Assembly: GCF_017912555.1 (NCBI RefSeq) | Contig: NZ_JAERSD010000014.1 | Coordinates: forward strand, 1 to 64,000 | Source: Bacillus sp. REN3 | GTDB lineage: Bacteria; Bacillota; Bacilli; Bacillales; Cytobacillaceae | Reading direction: 5' to 3' | DNA length: 64,000 bases | Part shown: one piece after another, positions 8,084 through 16,738 of the stretch | Layout of the letters: the number at the start of each line of letters is the position of its first letter | Position numbering within the stretch: the stretch's first letter is position 1 | Made by a program: the position numbers and the translations under genes | Notes under the pieces: model-generated | What the model saw: the letters and a program-made list of their open reading frames with translations, nothing else | What the model was told of the DNA's origin: nothing | Database searches by the model: none

Positions 8084-8743
8084 TTAAAATTCAACTTCAA
8101 TCACTTTCTCATTGCTGATTTCTTCTTTGCCTTCAAGAACCTTGCTGGTTGTCATTGTAAAAGAATCAATATTGGATGTAGAAAGGATGAAACCAAGGTT
8201 GCCTTGTTTTTTTTCGCCAGATTTGATTTCCCCATTCAATTCTTCAAGGTAGATGTCTTCTTCCCAGGATTTCTTCTCACCCATGCTTGTCTGCAGGAAG
8301 GCGACAGGCGCAAAATTCAATGAGCGGTCAGAGTTGTTGCTGATTTCGACGAACACTTTCACAAAAGGGAATTTTTCCTCATGAGTGTAGCCATGATAAA
8401 AATCAATCAGGCTGTAATCCGGGCGAAACTCCAGAACCTTCGCTTCGTGGATTATCATCTCGATTGGACCGATTTCAAGCTTATATTCCATTTTTTTGTA
8501 GGCTATCAACTCCGCTTCGCCTTTTTCATCAGCAATTGATTCTCCTTCATTTACCAGTTGGCGGTCATCTATCACTTGAGGATTTGGCACATACGCGCCA
8601 TTTTCTTGATTTTCTCGCTCGATTTGGCTGCTTTCAGAATTTTGTCCGACTTCATTTTCTTTTGTTGGCTTGTCTTTGTTTTCTGTATTTGAACAGCCGG
8701 CAACGAATGCAATACCCATCAACAGAAAAATTAATTTTCTCAT
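8084..8743 (-). CDS. Lipoprotein of unknown function, DUF4352-like
   Basis: A 219-residue protein with a lipoprotein signal (MRKLIFLLMGIAFVAGC, lipidated Cys at 17), then a low-complexity linker rich in E, N and Q (about 18-70). A beta-rich C-terminal domain follows, with a VFVEISNNSDRSLNF pattern seen in DUF4352/immunoprotease-like extracellular domains. It should sit on the outer face of the membrane. It lies next to the alkaline phosphatase gene on the same strand, but a hairpin separates them. The domain assignment is tentative. Confidence 0.75.
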   Translation of the reverse strand: MRKLIFLLMGIAFVAGCSNTENKDKPTKENEVGQNSESSQIERENQENGAYVPNPQVIDDRQLVNEGESIADEKGEAELIAYKKMEYKLEIGPIEMIIHEAKVLEFRPDYSLIDFYHGYTHEEKFPFVKVFVEISNNSDRSLNFAPVAFLQTSMGEKKSWEEDIYLEELNGEIKSGEKKQGNLGFILSTSNIDSFTMTTSKVLEGKEEISNEKVIEVEF

Positions 8744-8775
8744 ATTCCACCTACCAGATATAGATAAACAAACGT

Positions 8776-8799
8776 CCCGCTGTCACAACGGACAGCGGG
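8776..8799. terminator. Terminator of alkaline phosphatase gene
   Basis: CCCGCTGTC (8776-8784), loop, GACAGCGGG (8791-8799), 15 nt after the minus-strand phosphatase stop at 8814. The T run on the minus strand is weak. Confidence 0.6.
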
Positions 8800-8813
8800 A
8801 GGCGTCGATCATG

Positions 8814-10193
8814 TTAGTTATCTTCATTTACTATGTCTTTATGTCCGAGCAACTGGAACACATGATTGGCAAGGTCGGTGTTCTCTATTTTTCCGGCAAG
8901 CCCTTCACGTCCAGGCCCGAATGCATAAACGTTCACGTCGTCACCAGTATGACCGCCAGTAGTCCACCCAGTGTTTGAGCGCTCATTGAAAATTTCTTCG
9001 ATCGCATTGTCAATTTCGAGCATTTTTCCAGACTTGGCTGCTTCTTTGACGGAATCGATTTCATCAACGGTTAATTCAAGGTCAATGTATTTTCTTAATG
9101 TTCCTTCTACATCTGAACCATTCACGATTTCCTCAGCCATAAAATCTGGTGTCCTTTTCGCAGCCTTGATTGGTTCGGTATGCCAGTTATAAATGCCATC
9201 AGCACCGATGGTGAATCCTCCTGTTGAGTGGTCGGCAGTTGCGATGACAAGAGTGTGTTTGTCCTTCTTGGCAAAATCGATAGCAGCCTGGAAAGCTTTT
9301 TCATAGTCTTCCATCTCACTCATCGCAGCGACGATATCATTATCATGTCCGGCCCAGTCGATTTGGCTGCCTTCAACCATCAGGAAGAAGCCATCTTGAT
9401 CCTTGTTCAATCTTTCAATCGCTGATCTAGTCATTTCTTCAAGGGAAGGAATTTCCTCAGTGCGGTCGATTTTCTTCGGAAGACCGCGCGCAGCAAACAG
9501 TCCAAGCAATCTGTCGCTTTTATCTTTTTCTAATTCTTCTTTGGTTGAGACAAAGCCATAGCCGTCTTTTTCAAATTGCTCCACAAGATTCCGGTCATTG
9601 CGGACAAACAAATCTTTCCCGCCGCCTAAAAGGACATCAACCTTATGTTCCCCATTAATTCTTTCGTCATAATAATCATCCGCAATCGCATTCATATTTT
9701 TGCGGTGGACATCATGTGCGCCGAATGATGCAGGGGTTGCATGGGTGATTTCTGAAGTGGCAACAAGCCCGGTCGCTTTTCCTTTTTCCTTCGCAGCTTC
9801 AAGGATTGTTTTTACTTCAGAAAGATCATTGTCAACCGCGATGGCAGCATTGTATGTTTTCACACCAGAGGACATCGCGGTGGCAGATGATGCTGAATCG
9901 GTAATGTTCTCTTCAGGATCCTCGGCGTAGGTGGATTGCTGGCCAACGAGGTACTTGTCAAATTCAGTGTTTTCAGCAAGCTTCGTATCCGGATCATCTT
10001 TCAAGTATCGATAGGCAGATGTATATGAAACACCCATCCCATCACCAATCATAAAAATGACATTTTTGATTTTAGCATGATTTGCCTTTGGCGTTTCCTT
10101 AGCGTCTGCAGTGAAAGTAGCAGCAAGGCTTCCAACAGCAAGGGAGGTGACAGCGGCAAAAGGAATTAGTTTCTTTCTTAAATTGTTTTTCAT
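8814..10193 (-). CDS. phoA: Alkaline phosphatase, secreted
   Basis: A 459-residue PhoA/PhoB-type phosphomonoesterase. The N-terminal signal peptide (MKNNLRKKLIPFAAVTSLAV, cut near 29-32) directs export. The metal and nucleophile motifs are MIGDGMG (D51), ITDSASSATA (nucleophile Ser100), VEGSQIDWAGHDND, TADHSTGG and TTGGHTGDDV, matching the full set of Zn/Mg ligands of the family. The start at 10193 follows AAGGAGGGAAACG; an upstream in-frame Met at 10226 would disrupt this site. A possible Pho box and a TATAAT-like -10 lie upstream, in keeping with phosphate control. Confidence 0.94.
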   Translation of the reverse strand: MKNNLRKKLIPFAAVTSLAVGSLAATFTADAKETPKANHAKIKNVIFMIGDGMGVSYTSAYRYLKDDPDTKLAENTEFDKYLVGQQSTYAEDPEENITDSASSATAMSSGVKTYNAAIAVDNDLSEVKTILEAAKEKGKATGLVATSEITHATPASFGAHDVHRKNMNAIADDYYDERINGEHKVDVLLGGGKDLFVRNDRNLVEQFEKDGYGFVSTKEELEKDKSDRLLGLFAARGLPKKIDRTEEIPSLEEMTRSAIERLNKDQDGFFLMVEGSQIDWAGHDNDIVAAMSEMEDYEKAFQAAIDFAKKDKHTLVIATADHSTGGFTIGADGIYNWHTEPIKAAKRTPDFMAEEIVNGSDVEGTLRKYIDLELTVDEIDSVKEAAKSGKMLEIDNAIEEIFNERSNTGWTTGGHTGDDVNVYAFGPGREGLAGKIENTDLANHVFQLLGHKDIVNEDN

Positions 10194-10224
10194 CGTTTCC
10201 CTCCTTAAATCACTCAATAAGTTC

Positions 10225-10262
10225 ATTATAGTATATTTTCACAGATATTCATGTTTTGTATA
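10225..10262 (-). promoter_or_regulatory. Candidate phosphatase promoter with Pho-box-like repeats
   Basis: On the minus strand TATACA, TGAATA and GAAAAT occur at exact 11-bp steps (10257-10262, 10246-10251, 10235-10240), followed by TATAAT (10225-10230) and no good -35. PhoP sites in Bacillus are TT(A/T)ACA-like repeats every 11 bp near the -35. The repeats here match that consensus weakly, so this is a candidate only. Confidence 0.35.
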
Positions 10263-10661
10263 TGGCTAATATATAAGGAGGACTTTCCATAAAAGGGAAG
10301 ATAGTATCAAGAAAAAAACCAATGGCAGCCAAAAAGATTATTTTTTCCATTATTGGTATCTGAATAGACTGTTTTTTTCTAGGAAAATAGTTTGGGAATA
10401 CAGCTCGGCAGGATAAAAGATTCATTTTTCATTGGGCATTTTCCTTATGGAAAACAAAGCACCTAAAGCATCCAGGCAGGATTGTAAATGGGGAACTCGA
10501 GCAAGCGTATGCATTGCCGATTCTTTAAACAAATATTGTTGAGTTAACAGCTTCTTTGCTGTGAGACGGGGAGGCCGCTCTAAAAGCCCCGCGAAAAAAA
10601 GGCTGCTTTTAGTTGAAAACAGCATTTGTTTAAAAAGTGATTCTGATTTTGAAAAATAGCA
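10263..10661. other. Intergenic region, no gene recognised
   Basis: No reading frame here has a ribosome binding site or recognisable product on either strand. It contains AT-rich sequence and a GC-richer stretch at 10565-10610, but no clear repeat copy or RNA structure. Confidence 0.5.
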
Positions 10662-10690
10662 TTGTGCTTTTCTGAAAGCGGGAGTAATAT
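10662..10690 (+). promoter_or_regulatory. Candidate promoter for small ORF and corA
   Basis: TTGTGC (10662-10667), 17-nt spacer, TAATAT (10685-10690). It fits transcription of the short frame at 10720 and the CorA gene behind it. Confidence 0.4.
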
Positions 10691-10719
10691 GTAATAGGTA
10701 TAACGGAAAGGAGTTGGTA

Positions 10720-10821
10720 TTGTTGGGTTATTCAATAGAACCTGATCCCGGAAGGCGCGTGGAAGTCGATGATCTATTAGAATTGATTGCTGCAAGAATA
10801 TCAACTCTGATTGAAAGGTAG
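10720..10821 (+). CDS. Putative 32-33-residue peptide upstream of corA
   Basis: A frame with TTG starts at 10720 or 10723 is preceded by AAAGGAG and encodes a short acidic peptide with the sequence GYSIEPDPGRRVEVDDLLEL and a helical C-terminus. It ends 37 nt before the CorA start. It could be a leader peptide or a small protein. I do not recognise a family. The good ribosome site is the main support. Confidence 0.4.
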   Translation: MLGYSIEPDPGRRVEVDDLLELIAARISTLIER

Positions 10822-10858
10822 TTGGCTTCCTCATTAAAAACTGAGGAGGTTGGTAAAC

Positions 10859-11797
10859 ATGCTGGAAATTTTCAAAAGCGGTGAAGACAAGCAGCTTAAA
10901 AAAGTAAATGACATCACTAAAGGCTGCTGGGTGAACATGGTACTTCCAAGCGAAGCAGAAATCAACAAGGTCGCTGATGATACCGGGATTGCCGTCGATT
11001 TCATACGGGACGCCCTTGATGATGAGGAAAGGCCGAGGGTTGAAAGGGAGGATGGCCATGTTTATATCATTGTTGACTATCCATATATCACCCATGATGA
11101 TTCAGGGTTCCCTATCTATGAAACCATTCCTGTCGGCATTGTCCTTACGGCAGGCTGCATTGTCACTGTTTCGTTAAAGGAAACACCTGTCATCAATGAT
11201 TTCAAAAACAATAAAGTGAAGGAGTTCTTCACTTTCAAAAAAACAAGATTTGCTTTACAAATTCTTTACGTCATTTCTATTTATTATTTGCGTTATTTAA
11301 AACAAATCAATAAAAAAACGAATGAAATTGAGCGGGAATTGCATCAATCAATGAAAAACAAAGAACTCTATGCTTTCCTTTCTCTAGAAAAAAGCCTTGT
11401 TTACTTTACTACTTCTTTGAAATCAAACAAGGTTGTTCTTGATAAAATCATGCGCTTTAATTACTTGAAGATGTATGAGGAGGACAAGGATCTGCTAGAG
11501 GACGTCATCATTGAAAATACCCAGGCCATTGAAATGGCCGAAACGTACAGTTCCATTCTAAGTGGGATGATGGATGCATTCGCTTCGATCATTTCAAACA
11601 ATTTGAACATTGTTATGAAGTTTTTAACTTCGATTACGATCATCCTATCCTTTCCGACGATGGTAGCTAGTTTCTTTGGAATGAATGTCGACCTGCCATT
11701 CCAGCATCATCCCCAGGCATTTTTCTTTGCACTGAGTCTCGCATTGCTCCTTGCCGGATTGACTGCCCTGATTTTTTGGAAAAAGAAATACTTCTAA
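10859..11797 (+). CDS. corA: CorA family divalent cation transporter
   Basis: A 312-residue CorA-type channel for Mg2+ (or Co2+/Ni2+). It has a large cytoplasmic N-domain, a long helix leading to the pore, the hallmark G-M-N at about 274-276 followed by VDLPFQ instead of the more usual F/E-x-MPEL, and a second membrane helix ending in WKKKYF. The ATG at 10859 follows GAGGAGGTTGGTAAAC. A second CorA homologue lies 1.4 kb downstream on the opposite strand. The loop variation suggests the two differ in ion preference, which is inference. Confidence 0.9.
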   Translation: MLEIFKSGEDKQLKKVNDITKGCWVNMVLPSEAEINKVADDTGIAVDFIRDALDDEERPRVEREDGHVYIIVDYPYITHDDSGFPIYETIPVGIVLTAGCIVTVSLKETPVINDFKNNKVKEFFTFKKTRFALQILYVISIYYLRYLKQINKKTNEIERELHQSMKNKELYAFLSLEKSLVYFTTSLKSNKVVLDKIMRFNYLKMYEEDKDLLEDVIIENTQAIEMAETYSSILSGMMDAFASIISNNLNIVMKFLTSITIILSFPTMVASFFGMNVDLPFQHHPQAFFFALSLALLLAGLTALIFWKKKYF

Positions 11798-11806
11798 TAC
11801 TGATTC

Positions 11807-11838
11807 AAGCTTGGACCCTTGCAGTCCGAGCTTTTTTT
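11807..11838 (+). terminator. Terminator of corA
   Basis: AAGCTTGGAC (11807-11816), 7-nt loop, GTCCGAGCTT (11824-11833), T run. Confidence 0.8.
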
Positions 11839-11898
11839 AGTCTAAAAACTCCCTGTATTTAATATATATTTCATAAGCGACATGATTAGGGTGATAGT

Positions 11899-13029
11899 AT
11901 GGGATCCTTCGTTACAGGTATCTATAGAAAAATGCTCGTAAGCCTAATGGCCATTTTTTTTACTTTTTGTATTTTTATGCTTGCTGGATTGATTTCCGCT
12001 TCTCCTGTATCGTTTTTTAAGTTTAAGGTAAATGGGGAGATAGGAGCCGAGGTCTTTCTAAGAATCATTAATTATGAACATCCCTTGATTGGACATGCTT
12101 TCAGAAGCTCAGCGAGTGAATTTTCGTTATTTTCAACAGGATTCGAGCTTCTCACGAATATCGAAATGAATGATTTAAGGAGCCTGGTACGGAGCGAGAT
12201 TCCGGGTTTCATGGCTTATGATTCCCATTTCCTTGTTGCGGAAAAAGGTGTTAATTTCACTGACATACCGGTTGAATCAGCGCCGCCACTGGATGTATTG
12301 CTGCAAGAAAGAAATATGGCCGCAAAAGAACTGGAAGAACTGAATAAAGATTCTGGCCCGCCTGGCACTATACCGGCTGAAAAGACGATATTCATCTATC
12401 ATACCCACAGCTGGGAATCGTACTTGCCATTACTCGGACTTGAAGGCAGCTCCAATCTGGATGCTGCGGCAGATGGGAAAACAAACATCACGATTATAGG
12501 TGAACTGCTCGGAAAGGAATTGGCTGAACGAGGAATCGGGGCTCTGGTGGATAAGACGAACATTGGCAAGGAATTGAACGAAAAGGGCTGGCAAACAGGG
12601 AAGTCCTACGAGGTATCCCGCTCGATTGTCCAGACGGCGATGGCAGGGAATTCTAATCTTGAATACTTTCTCGATTTGCATCGGGATGCAGTAAGGAAGG
12701 AGTCATCAACAGCCATAATAAACAAAAAGCCTTATGCCAAACTTGTATTTGTCATTGGTGAAGAGAATAGGAACTTCAAGCAGAATGCCAAGTTTGCCAA
12801 CGAATTGCATCAAATACTTAATAAAAACTATCCGGGAATCAGCAAAGGAGTGCTTCCGAAAAAAGGGATTGGCGTTGATGGCGTTTACAACCAGGACTTA
12901 TCAGCCAATTCACTTGTTGTGGAAGTGGGAGGCGTCGACAATAATATGAAGGAATTAAAAAATACAGTCGAAGCCCTGGCAGAGGCCATCAGTCAAGTTT
13001 CCAGGAAGGCGGAGGAGGTAAATGGCTGA
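11899..13029 (+). CDS. spoIIP: Stage II sporulation protein P
   Basis: A 376-residue SpoIIP, the amidase/endopeptidase of the DMP complex that thins peptidoglycan during engulfment. It has an N-terminal membrane anchor (about 13-35), a linker, and a catalytic domain with FIYHTHSWESYLPLLG (H168, H170, E173) and a second conserved block FLDLHRDAVRKE. The C-terminal strand VVEVGGVDNNMKEL is typical. ATG 11899 follows GGGTGAT. It is not beside gpr or lepA, where spoIIP sits in B. subtilis, but between two CorA genes, so it is probably a paralogue. It overlaps the next small gene by 8 nt. Confidence 0.92.
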   Translation: MGSFVTGIYRKMLVSLMAIFFTFCIFMLAGLISASPVSFFKFKVNGEIGAEVFLRIINYEHPLIGHAFRSSASEFSLFSTGFELLTNIEMNDLRSLVRSEIPGFMAYDSHFLVAEKGVNFTDIPVESAPPLDVLLQERNMAAKELEELNKDSGPPGTIPAEKTIFIYHTHSWESYLPLLGLEGSSNLDAAADGKTNITIIGELLGKELAERGIGALVDKTNIGKELNEKGWQTGKSYEVSRSIVQTAMAGNSNLEYFLDLHRDAVRKESSTAIINKKPYAKLVFVIGEENRNFKQNAKFANELHQILNKNYPGISKGVLPKKGIGVDGVYNQDLSANSLVVEVGGVDNNMKELKNTVEALAEAISQVSRKAEEVNG

Positions 13030-13189
13030 CGAAAAGTACCTTTGGCTTATCTGGATGACGGCAACAACAATCATTTCCTATTTTTCCTTTCCAATATCGA
13101 TTACAGCCTCGCTTTTTTTCGCTGGCCTGCTCACAGTTTGCAAATGCCTTGTCGACGAGTTTTTTTTGATGAATGGGAAGGGAGATTGA
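13022..13189 (+). CDS. 55-residue membrane protein coupled to spoIIP
   Basis: The ATG at 13022 lies inside the last codons of spoIIP and follows GCGGAGGAGGTAA. The product starts MADEKYLWLIWMTATTIISY, has one or two hydrophobic segments (about 7-22 and 26-43) and ends FFLMNGKGD. The overlap and strong ribosome site indicate translational coupling with spoIIP, so a role in the sporulation membrane is plausible but not proven. It is shorter than YqxA, which follows spoIIP in B. subtilis, and does not look like it. No family recognised. Confidence 0.65.
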   Translation: MADEKYLWLIWMTATTIISYFSFPISITASLFFAGLLTVCKCLVDEFFLMNGKGD

Positions 13190-13239
13190 AAGAGGCTGTC
13201 CCAAAAGCTCAAAGTAATGACCTTTCGGGACAGCTTCTT
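13190..13239. terminator. Bidirectional terminator between spoIIP operon and second corA
   Basis: GAGGCTGTCCC pairs with GGGACAGCTTC (13227-13237) around a 24-nt loop. It serves both convergent transcription units. Confidence 0.75.
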
Positions 13240-14188
13240 ATTTAAACCAGCCCTTTTTCCGGAACCATAAAAACATTGAGATGCCAATGATGAACATAAC
13301 TGACAAAGCCCCAAAATATCCGAAGTGCCAACGGAGCTCAGGCATATTTTCGAAGTTCATTCCATAAATTCCTGCAATGAAAGTAAGTGGCATGAATATG
13401 GTCGTGATTACGGTAAGAACCTTCATTACCCTGTTGGTTTCATGTGAATTCATTGAAAGGTAACTGTCCCTGATGTCAGCAGTGAGTTCCCTGCTTGCCT
13501 CTGCCATCTCCGAAAGCTTAAGCAAATGATCGTGAATATCAGCAAAATATTCTTTTCTTGCCAGAATACCGGACAGTCTGTGCGAATTGATCATCCGGTA
13601 AACAAGATCCCTCATCGGAGTGATTGTATGCCTTAATGAAAGCAAGTCATGCCTGGTATCAAAAAGATCCTCCAGCAGAGCCTCCATGGAACGTCCGCTT
13701 GAGTTTTCATCGATCTCATTTAATATATCCTCGATTTTATAAATGAGCGGAAAGTAATTATCGACAATTTTATCAAGGACATGATAAAGGACGAGCGATG
13801 GATCCCACTCTGCAGGCGACTTTGCCAGTTCGAGACGTTTCCACACATCATCGATTTCCTGGTTCGCATGATGATGGAAGGTGACAATATAACAGCTGCC
13901 AAGGAATAAATCGACTTCCTCTTTTTGCAGTGAATGAGGGTTAAGAGAATGAGCTACAAAAAAATGATAATCATCGTAATAATCGAGCTTGGGACGCTGC
14001 AGGGTATGGATGCAATCCTCAATCGACAAAGGATGGAACTCCAGCGGTTCTTTCAAATATCTCAATTCCTCATCGCTTGGGGAAGTGAAATCAATCCAAT
14101 ACCAGCGAAAATCTCCTGCCATCAAGGTTCTGATGGCCAAATCCAACTTTAAATCTCCAGACTGTGTAACAGCGATTGTCCTTATCAT
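13238..14188 (-). CDS. corA: CorA family magnesium transporter
   Basis: A 316-residue CorA with the canonical signature YGMNFENMPEL (GMN at about 276-278), two C-terminal membrane helices and a basic end RKKGWFK. The long stalk helix (about 200-255) precedes TFIAGIYGMN. ATG 14188 follows CAGGGAGATTAT. This copy keeps the MPEL loop, which selects hydrated Mg2+ in the family, unlike the homologue at 10859. It is transcribed towards spoIIP and shares its terminator. Confidence 0.93.
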   Translation of the reverse strand: MIRTIAVTQSGDLKLDLAIRTLMAGDFRWYWIDFTSPSDEELRYLKEPLEFHPLSIEDCIHTLQRPKLDYYDDYHFFVAHSLNPHSLQKEEVDLFLGSCYIVTFHHHANQEIDDVWKRLELAKSPAEWDPSLVLYHVLDKIVDNYFPLIYKIEDILNEIDENSSGRSMEALLEDLFDTRHDLLSLRHTITPMRDLVYRMINSHRLSGILARKEYFADIHDHLLKLSEMAEASRELTADIRDSYLSMNSHETNRVMKVLTVITTIFMPLTFIAGIYGMNFENMPELRWHFGYFGALSVMFIIGISMFLWFRKKGWFK

Positions 14189-14647
14189 ATAATCTCCCTG
14201 TAAGCTTTTATATTTTTTTTAAGAACGATTGGTTAAGGCTTAATGCATAAATGTTTGAGCGACCGAATCGGGCTGACGTCATTTTTATATTGGCTAATAT
14301 AATCATAGTCAATGCAAGGGGATCTTAAAAGAAATTAAGCAATATTGCTTTGCTTTAAGTCAGGAAATGAGATGATAGAGAATGAGCAACCAAAGGGATT
14401 AAAATAGGGATATTGAGGATCATCTATCCATAGATCTTGATGCCAGAACAGGAAAAACAGCGAGGCTGGAAATGATAGGAAATGGGCAGCTGGATAGGGA
14501 GTCGTCCGCTTTCCAAACTAAAAAAAGATGTCATGATAACGCAGGCAACTAGCTGTCCAATGAACAAAATAAGACATCCATTAAAATCAATTCCAACAAT
14601 ATAATTTTAGATAAAACAAATTACACACAGGAGGAAAGGAGACCAAT
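14189..14647. other. Intergenic region, no gene recognised
   Basis: No convincing reading frame, riboswitch fold or repeat is seen. It presumably holds the promoters of the divergent corA and VOC genes. Confidence 0.5.
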
Positions 14648-15043
14648 ATGCTTCATCATATCGAGATAAATGTTTCGGATTTGAAAAGGTCAATTCAATT
14701 TTGGCAGTGGTTTTTAACGGACTTGGGTTACGAGGTGTATCAGCAATGGGAAAGGGGTATCAGCTGGCGATTCCGGGATACTTATATCGTCTTTGTACAA
14801 ACCGACAATAGACACCTTGTGGCAGGCTATCATCGATCAAGAATCGGACTGAATCATCTTGCCTTCCATGCCAGGTCAAGAAAACATGTAGATGAAATGA
14901 CCGAAAAACTCAAATCCAAAGGAATCAATATCCTTTATGAAGACCGCCATCCTTATGCAGGAGGGGAGGGGCATTACGCCGTTTTTTTTGAAGACCCGGA
15001 CAGGATAAAGGTGGAACTTGCGGCCTCATCATCTGGTCATTAA
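14648..15043 (+). CDS. VOC family protein (glyoxalase/bleomycin-resistance fold)
   Basis: A 131-residue protein with the vicinal-oxygen-chelate layout: MLHHIEINVSDLKRSIQFW (metal His near residue 4), GLNHLAFHARSR (second His), and the closing YAVFFEDPDRIKVEL with Glu as last ligand. GGAGGAAAGGAGACCAAT precedes the ATG. Members include glyoxalase I and antibiotic-resistance proteins; the function here cannot be set. It is followed by a ZIP transporter 81 nt downstream, possibly co-transcribed. Confidence 0.85.
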   Translation: MLHHIEINVSDLKRSIQFWQWFLTDLGYEVYQQWERGISWRFRDTYIVFVQTDNRHLVAGYHRSRIGLNHLAFHARSRKHVDEMTEKLKSKGINILYEDRHPYAGGEGHYAVFFEDPDRIKVELAASSSGH

Positions 15044-15124
15044 ATCCAGGCACCCAAGTGTATATTTCCGGATTGGGGGAATAAGAATTTTATTCTCATA
15101 AAACAGGAGGCACTTGAAAGGATT

Positions 15125-15856
15125 ATGGCAGAAGCGTTCATAGGAATTATCATCTCAGCGATGGCCACCGGAATAGGGGCACTTCCGGTTTTGTTTTTGA
15201 ATGAAGTCTCATCCAAAGTGAAAGCGACCCTTCTCGGATATGCTTCCGGAATCATGATGGCGGCTACGACATTCAGCTTGATTCCTGAGGCTTTGAAATC
15301 ATCCGATATTTTCGCGATTGCAATAGGTATGCTGCTTGGAACCTATGTATTGAACAGGATCAATTCAAGAACAGAACACCTAGGTAAAGAGGATACAAAG
15401 TTCCTTTCTGGCATCGACAAAAGAACCCTCCTTATTATTGTAGCCATTACACTTCATAATTTACCAGAAGGTTTGTCAGTAGGAGTCAGCTATGGAGCAA
15501 GCCAGGAAAAGCTAGGAGCAATCATTGCTTTTGCCATCGGCCTGCAAAATGCGCCTGAAGGCTTCCTTGTAGCGATTTACTTGATCAATCAGGAAATTTC
15601 AAAGCTGCAGGCATTATTGATTGCGACTTTTACAGGGGCGGTTGAGATCCTTACAGGAGTGCTCGGTTATTTTCTCGCATCAAAAATAGACGGGTTAGTC
15701 CCTTATGGCTTAAGCTTTGCAGCAGGTGCTATGTTGTTCGTCATTTATAAAGAATTGATCCCGGAAAGCCAGGAAGACAATTTTGTGAATTTCCCTACCT
15801 ATTCGTTTGTGCTCGGTTTGATTTCCATGTTATATTTGACACTTCATTTTGGATAA
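15125..15856 (+). CDS. ZIP family metal transporter
   Basis: A 243-residue multi-pass membrane protein of the ZIP/ZupT group importing Zn2+ or other divalent metals. The binuclear site motifs are HNLPEGLSVGVSYG in one helix and GLQNAPEGFLVAIY in the next, where the second carries Asn instead of His, as seen in many Bacillus members. About eight membrane segments are visible. AGGAGGCACTTGAAAGGATT precedes the ATG. A short inverted repeat GAATAA-GAATT-TTATTC at about 15079-15095 upstream might be a metal-regulator site, unproven. Confidence 0.88.
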   Translation: MAEAFIGIIISAMATGIGALPVLFLNEVSSKVKATLLGYASGIMMAATTFSLIPEALKSSDIFAIAIGMLLGTYVLNRINSRTEHLGKEDTKFLSGIDKRTLLIIVAITLHNLPEGLSVGVSYGASQEKLGAIIAFAIGLQNAPEGFLVAIYLINQEISKLQALLIATFTGAVEILTGVLGYFLASKIDGLVPYGLSFAAGAMLFVIYKELIPESQEDNFVNFPTYSFVLGLISMLYLTLHFG

Positions 15857-15919
15857 GGCTGGAATCATGGTAATGCAAAGTTTGTCCGGCCATCCGGAAG
15901 GGATTATATAATTTTGAAA

Positions 15920-16156
15920 GGCAATGTTAAAGACCAGTGTTGATTTTTGAAGACCTGTTGGTTGGAGCGGAAGGCACTTTGATTCGAGCGGGAGTACAGC
16001 AGAGGAGACCCTGGAGACGCAAAACGACGAGGAGGCTCCCGGGCACGCCCTTGGGAAGCCGCCGACTTTGCCGCGTCCTGCGGCAAAGTCGGCACTAGGA
16101 CTTCCTGTCCATCGAAGTTCCTGGAGTGGAAATCCACAATCAAATTTAACATAGCC
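15920..16156. repeat. Dispersed intergenic repeat, copy A
   Basis: This 237-bp element is bounded by GGCAATGTTAAA on the left and TTTAACATAGCC on the right, a near-perfect inverted terminal repeat. Inside are the blocks GTTGGTTGGAGCGGAAGGC, GAGGAGGCTC and CCTGGAGTGGAAAT, which recur at 42267 and 57581. A 14-bp perfect hairpin (16061-16074 with 16080-16093) lies near the right end. Elements of this kind are common between genes in Bacillaceae; no protein is encoded. Confidence 0.75.
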
Positions 16157-16246
16157 TCTTTAAAAAAATGCTTAAAGAAACTTTTTAGGGTAAATACAAA
16201 AGGAATTTGTTATTCTGATAATGTACCTAAAAAGGAGGAAGCTTAA

Positions 16247-16480
16247 ATGGGTGAATGCAGGATCGACCATAGTCTTGAAGACGTAAAACAAAAATATGAG
16301 ACTCAAAAAGAACATCTTCCTGAAGAGATGAAGCCGTTATTTGACCGCTTTTTTGCTGAGGATCATACGCAGGATCTCCTTAACGAAATGTTCCATTTGC
16401 TGAAAAAATACGATTTAGCGACAGAAGAAGAGAAAAATGAACGGAACAACAAATTGAATCTCGTACTAAAAAATGTGTGA
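16247..16480 (+). CDS. Conserved small acidic protein of unknown function
   Basis: A 77-residue soluble protein starting MGECRIDHSLEDVKQKYETQ, rich in Glu and Lys and predicted mostly helical. AAAAAGGAGGAAGCTTAA gives a very strong ribosome site, and a terminator follows the stop, so it is an independent gene. No signal peptide or membrane segment. I do not recognise the family, though such short helical proteins are typical of Bacillus group-specific genes. Confidence 0.75.
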   Translation: MGECRIDHSLEDVKQKYETQKEHLPEEMKPLFDRFFAEDHTQDLLNEMFHLLKKYDLATEEEKNERNNKLNLVLKNV

Positions 16481-16489
16481 GAAGGCCGG

Positions 16490-16516
16490 AAAAGGAGCGA
16501 TATGCTCCTTTTTTGT
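16490..16516 (+). terminator. Terminator of the small acidic protein gene
   Basis: AAAAGGAGC (16490-16498), loop GATAT, GCTCCTTTT (16504-16512) with T run. Confidence 0.85.
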
Positions 16517-16738
16517 TTTTAGGGATGAAGGGGATGGAGAATGATTAATTTCCTGATATCCCTATTGACAATGTCCATTGCGCGTGGTGAAACCAGGAGT
16601 ATTTCAAATCTCGCCTTTCGATTTTTAGATTCATCCTTCATTGAAATATCTTATTGCCACTTGATATCAGAAAGAGTAAAATAAGATGGATATTTCGATA
16701 TCCAAAATAAATTCGCCAATCCAAAGGAAGAGGGATTT

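Noticed and set aside
15904-16152. Minus-strand 82-residue frame across copy A of the repeat
   Set aside because: The frame is repeat sequence, and a similar frame in copy B differs in length and content, so it is not conserved as protein.
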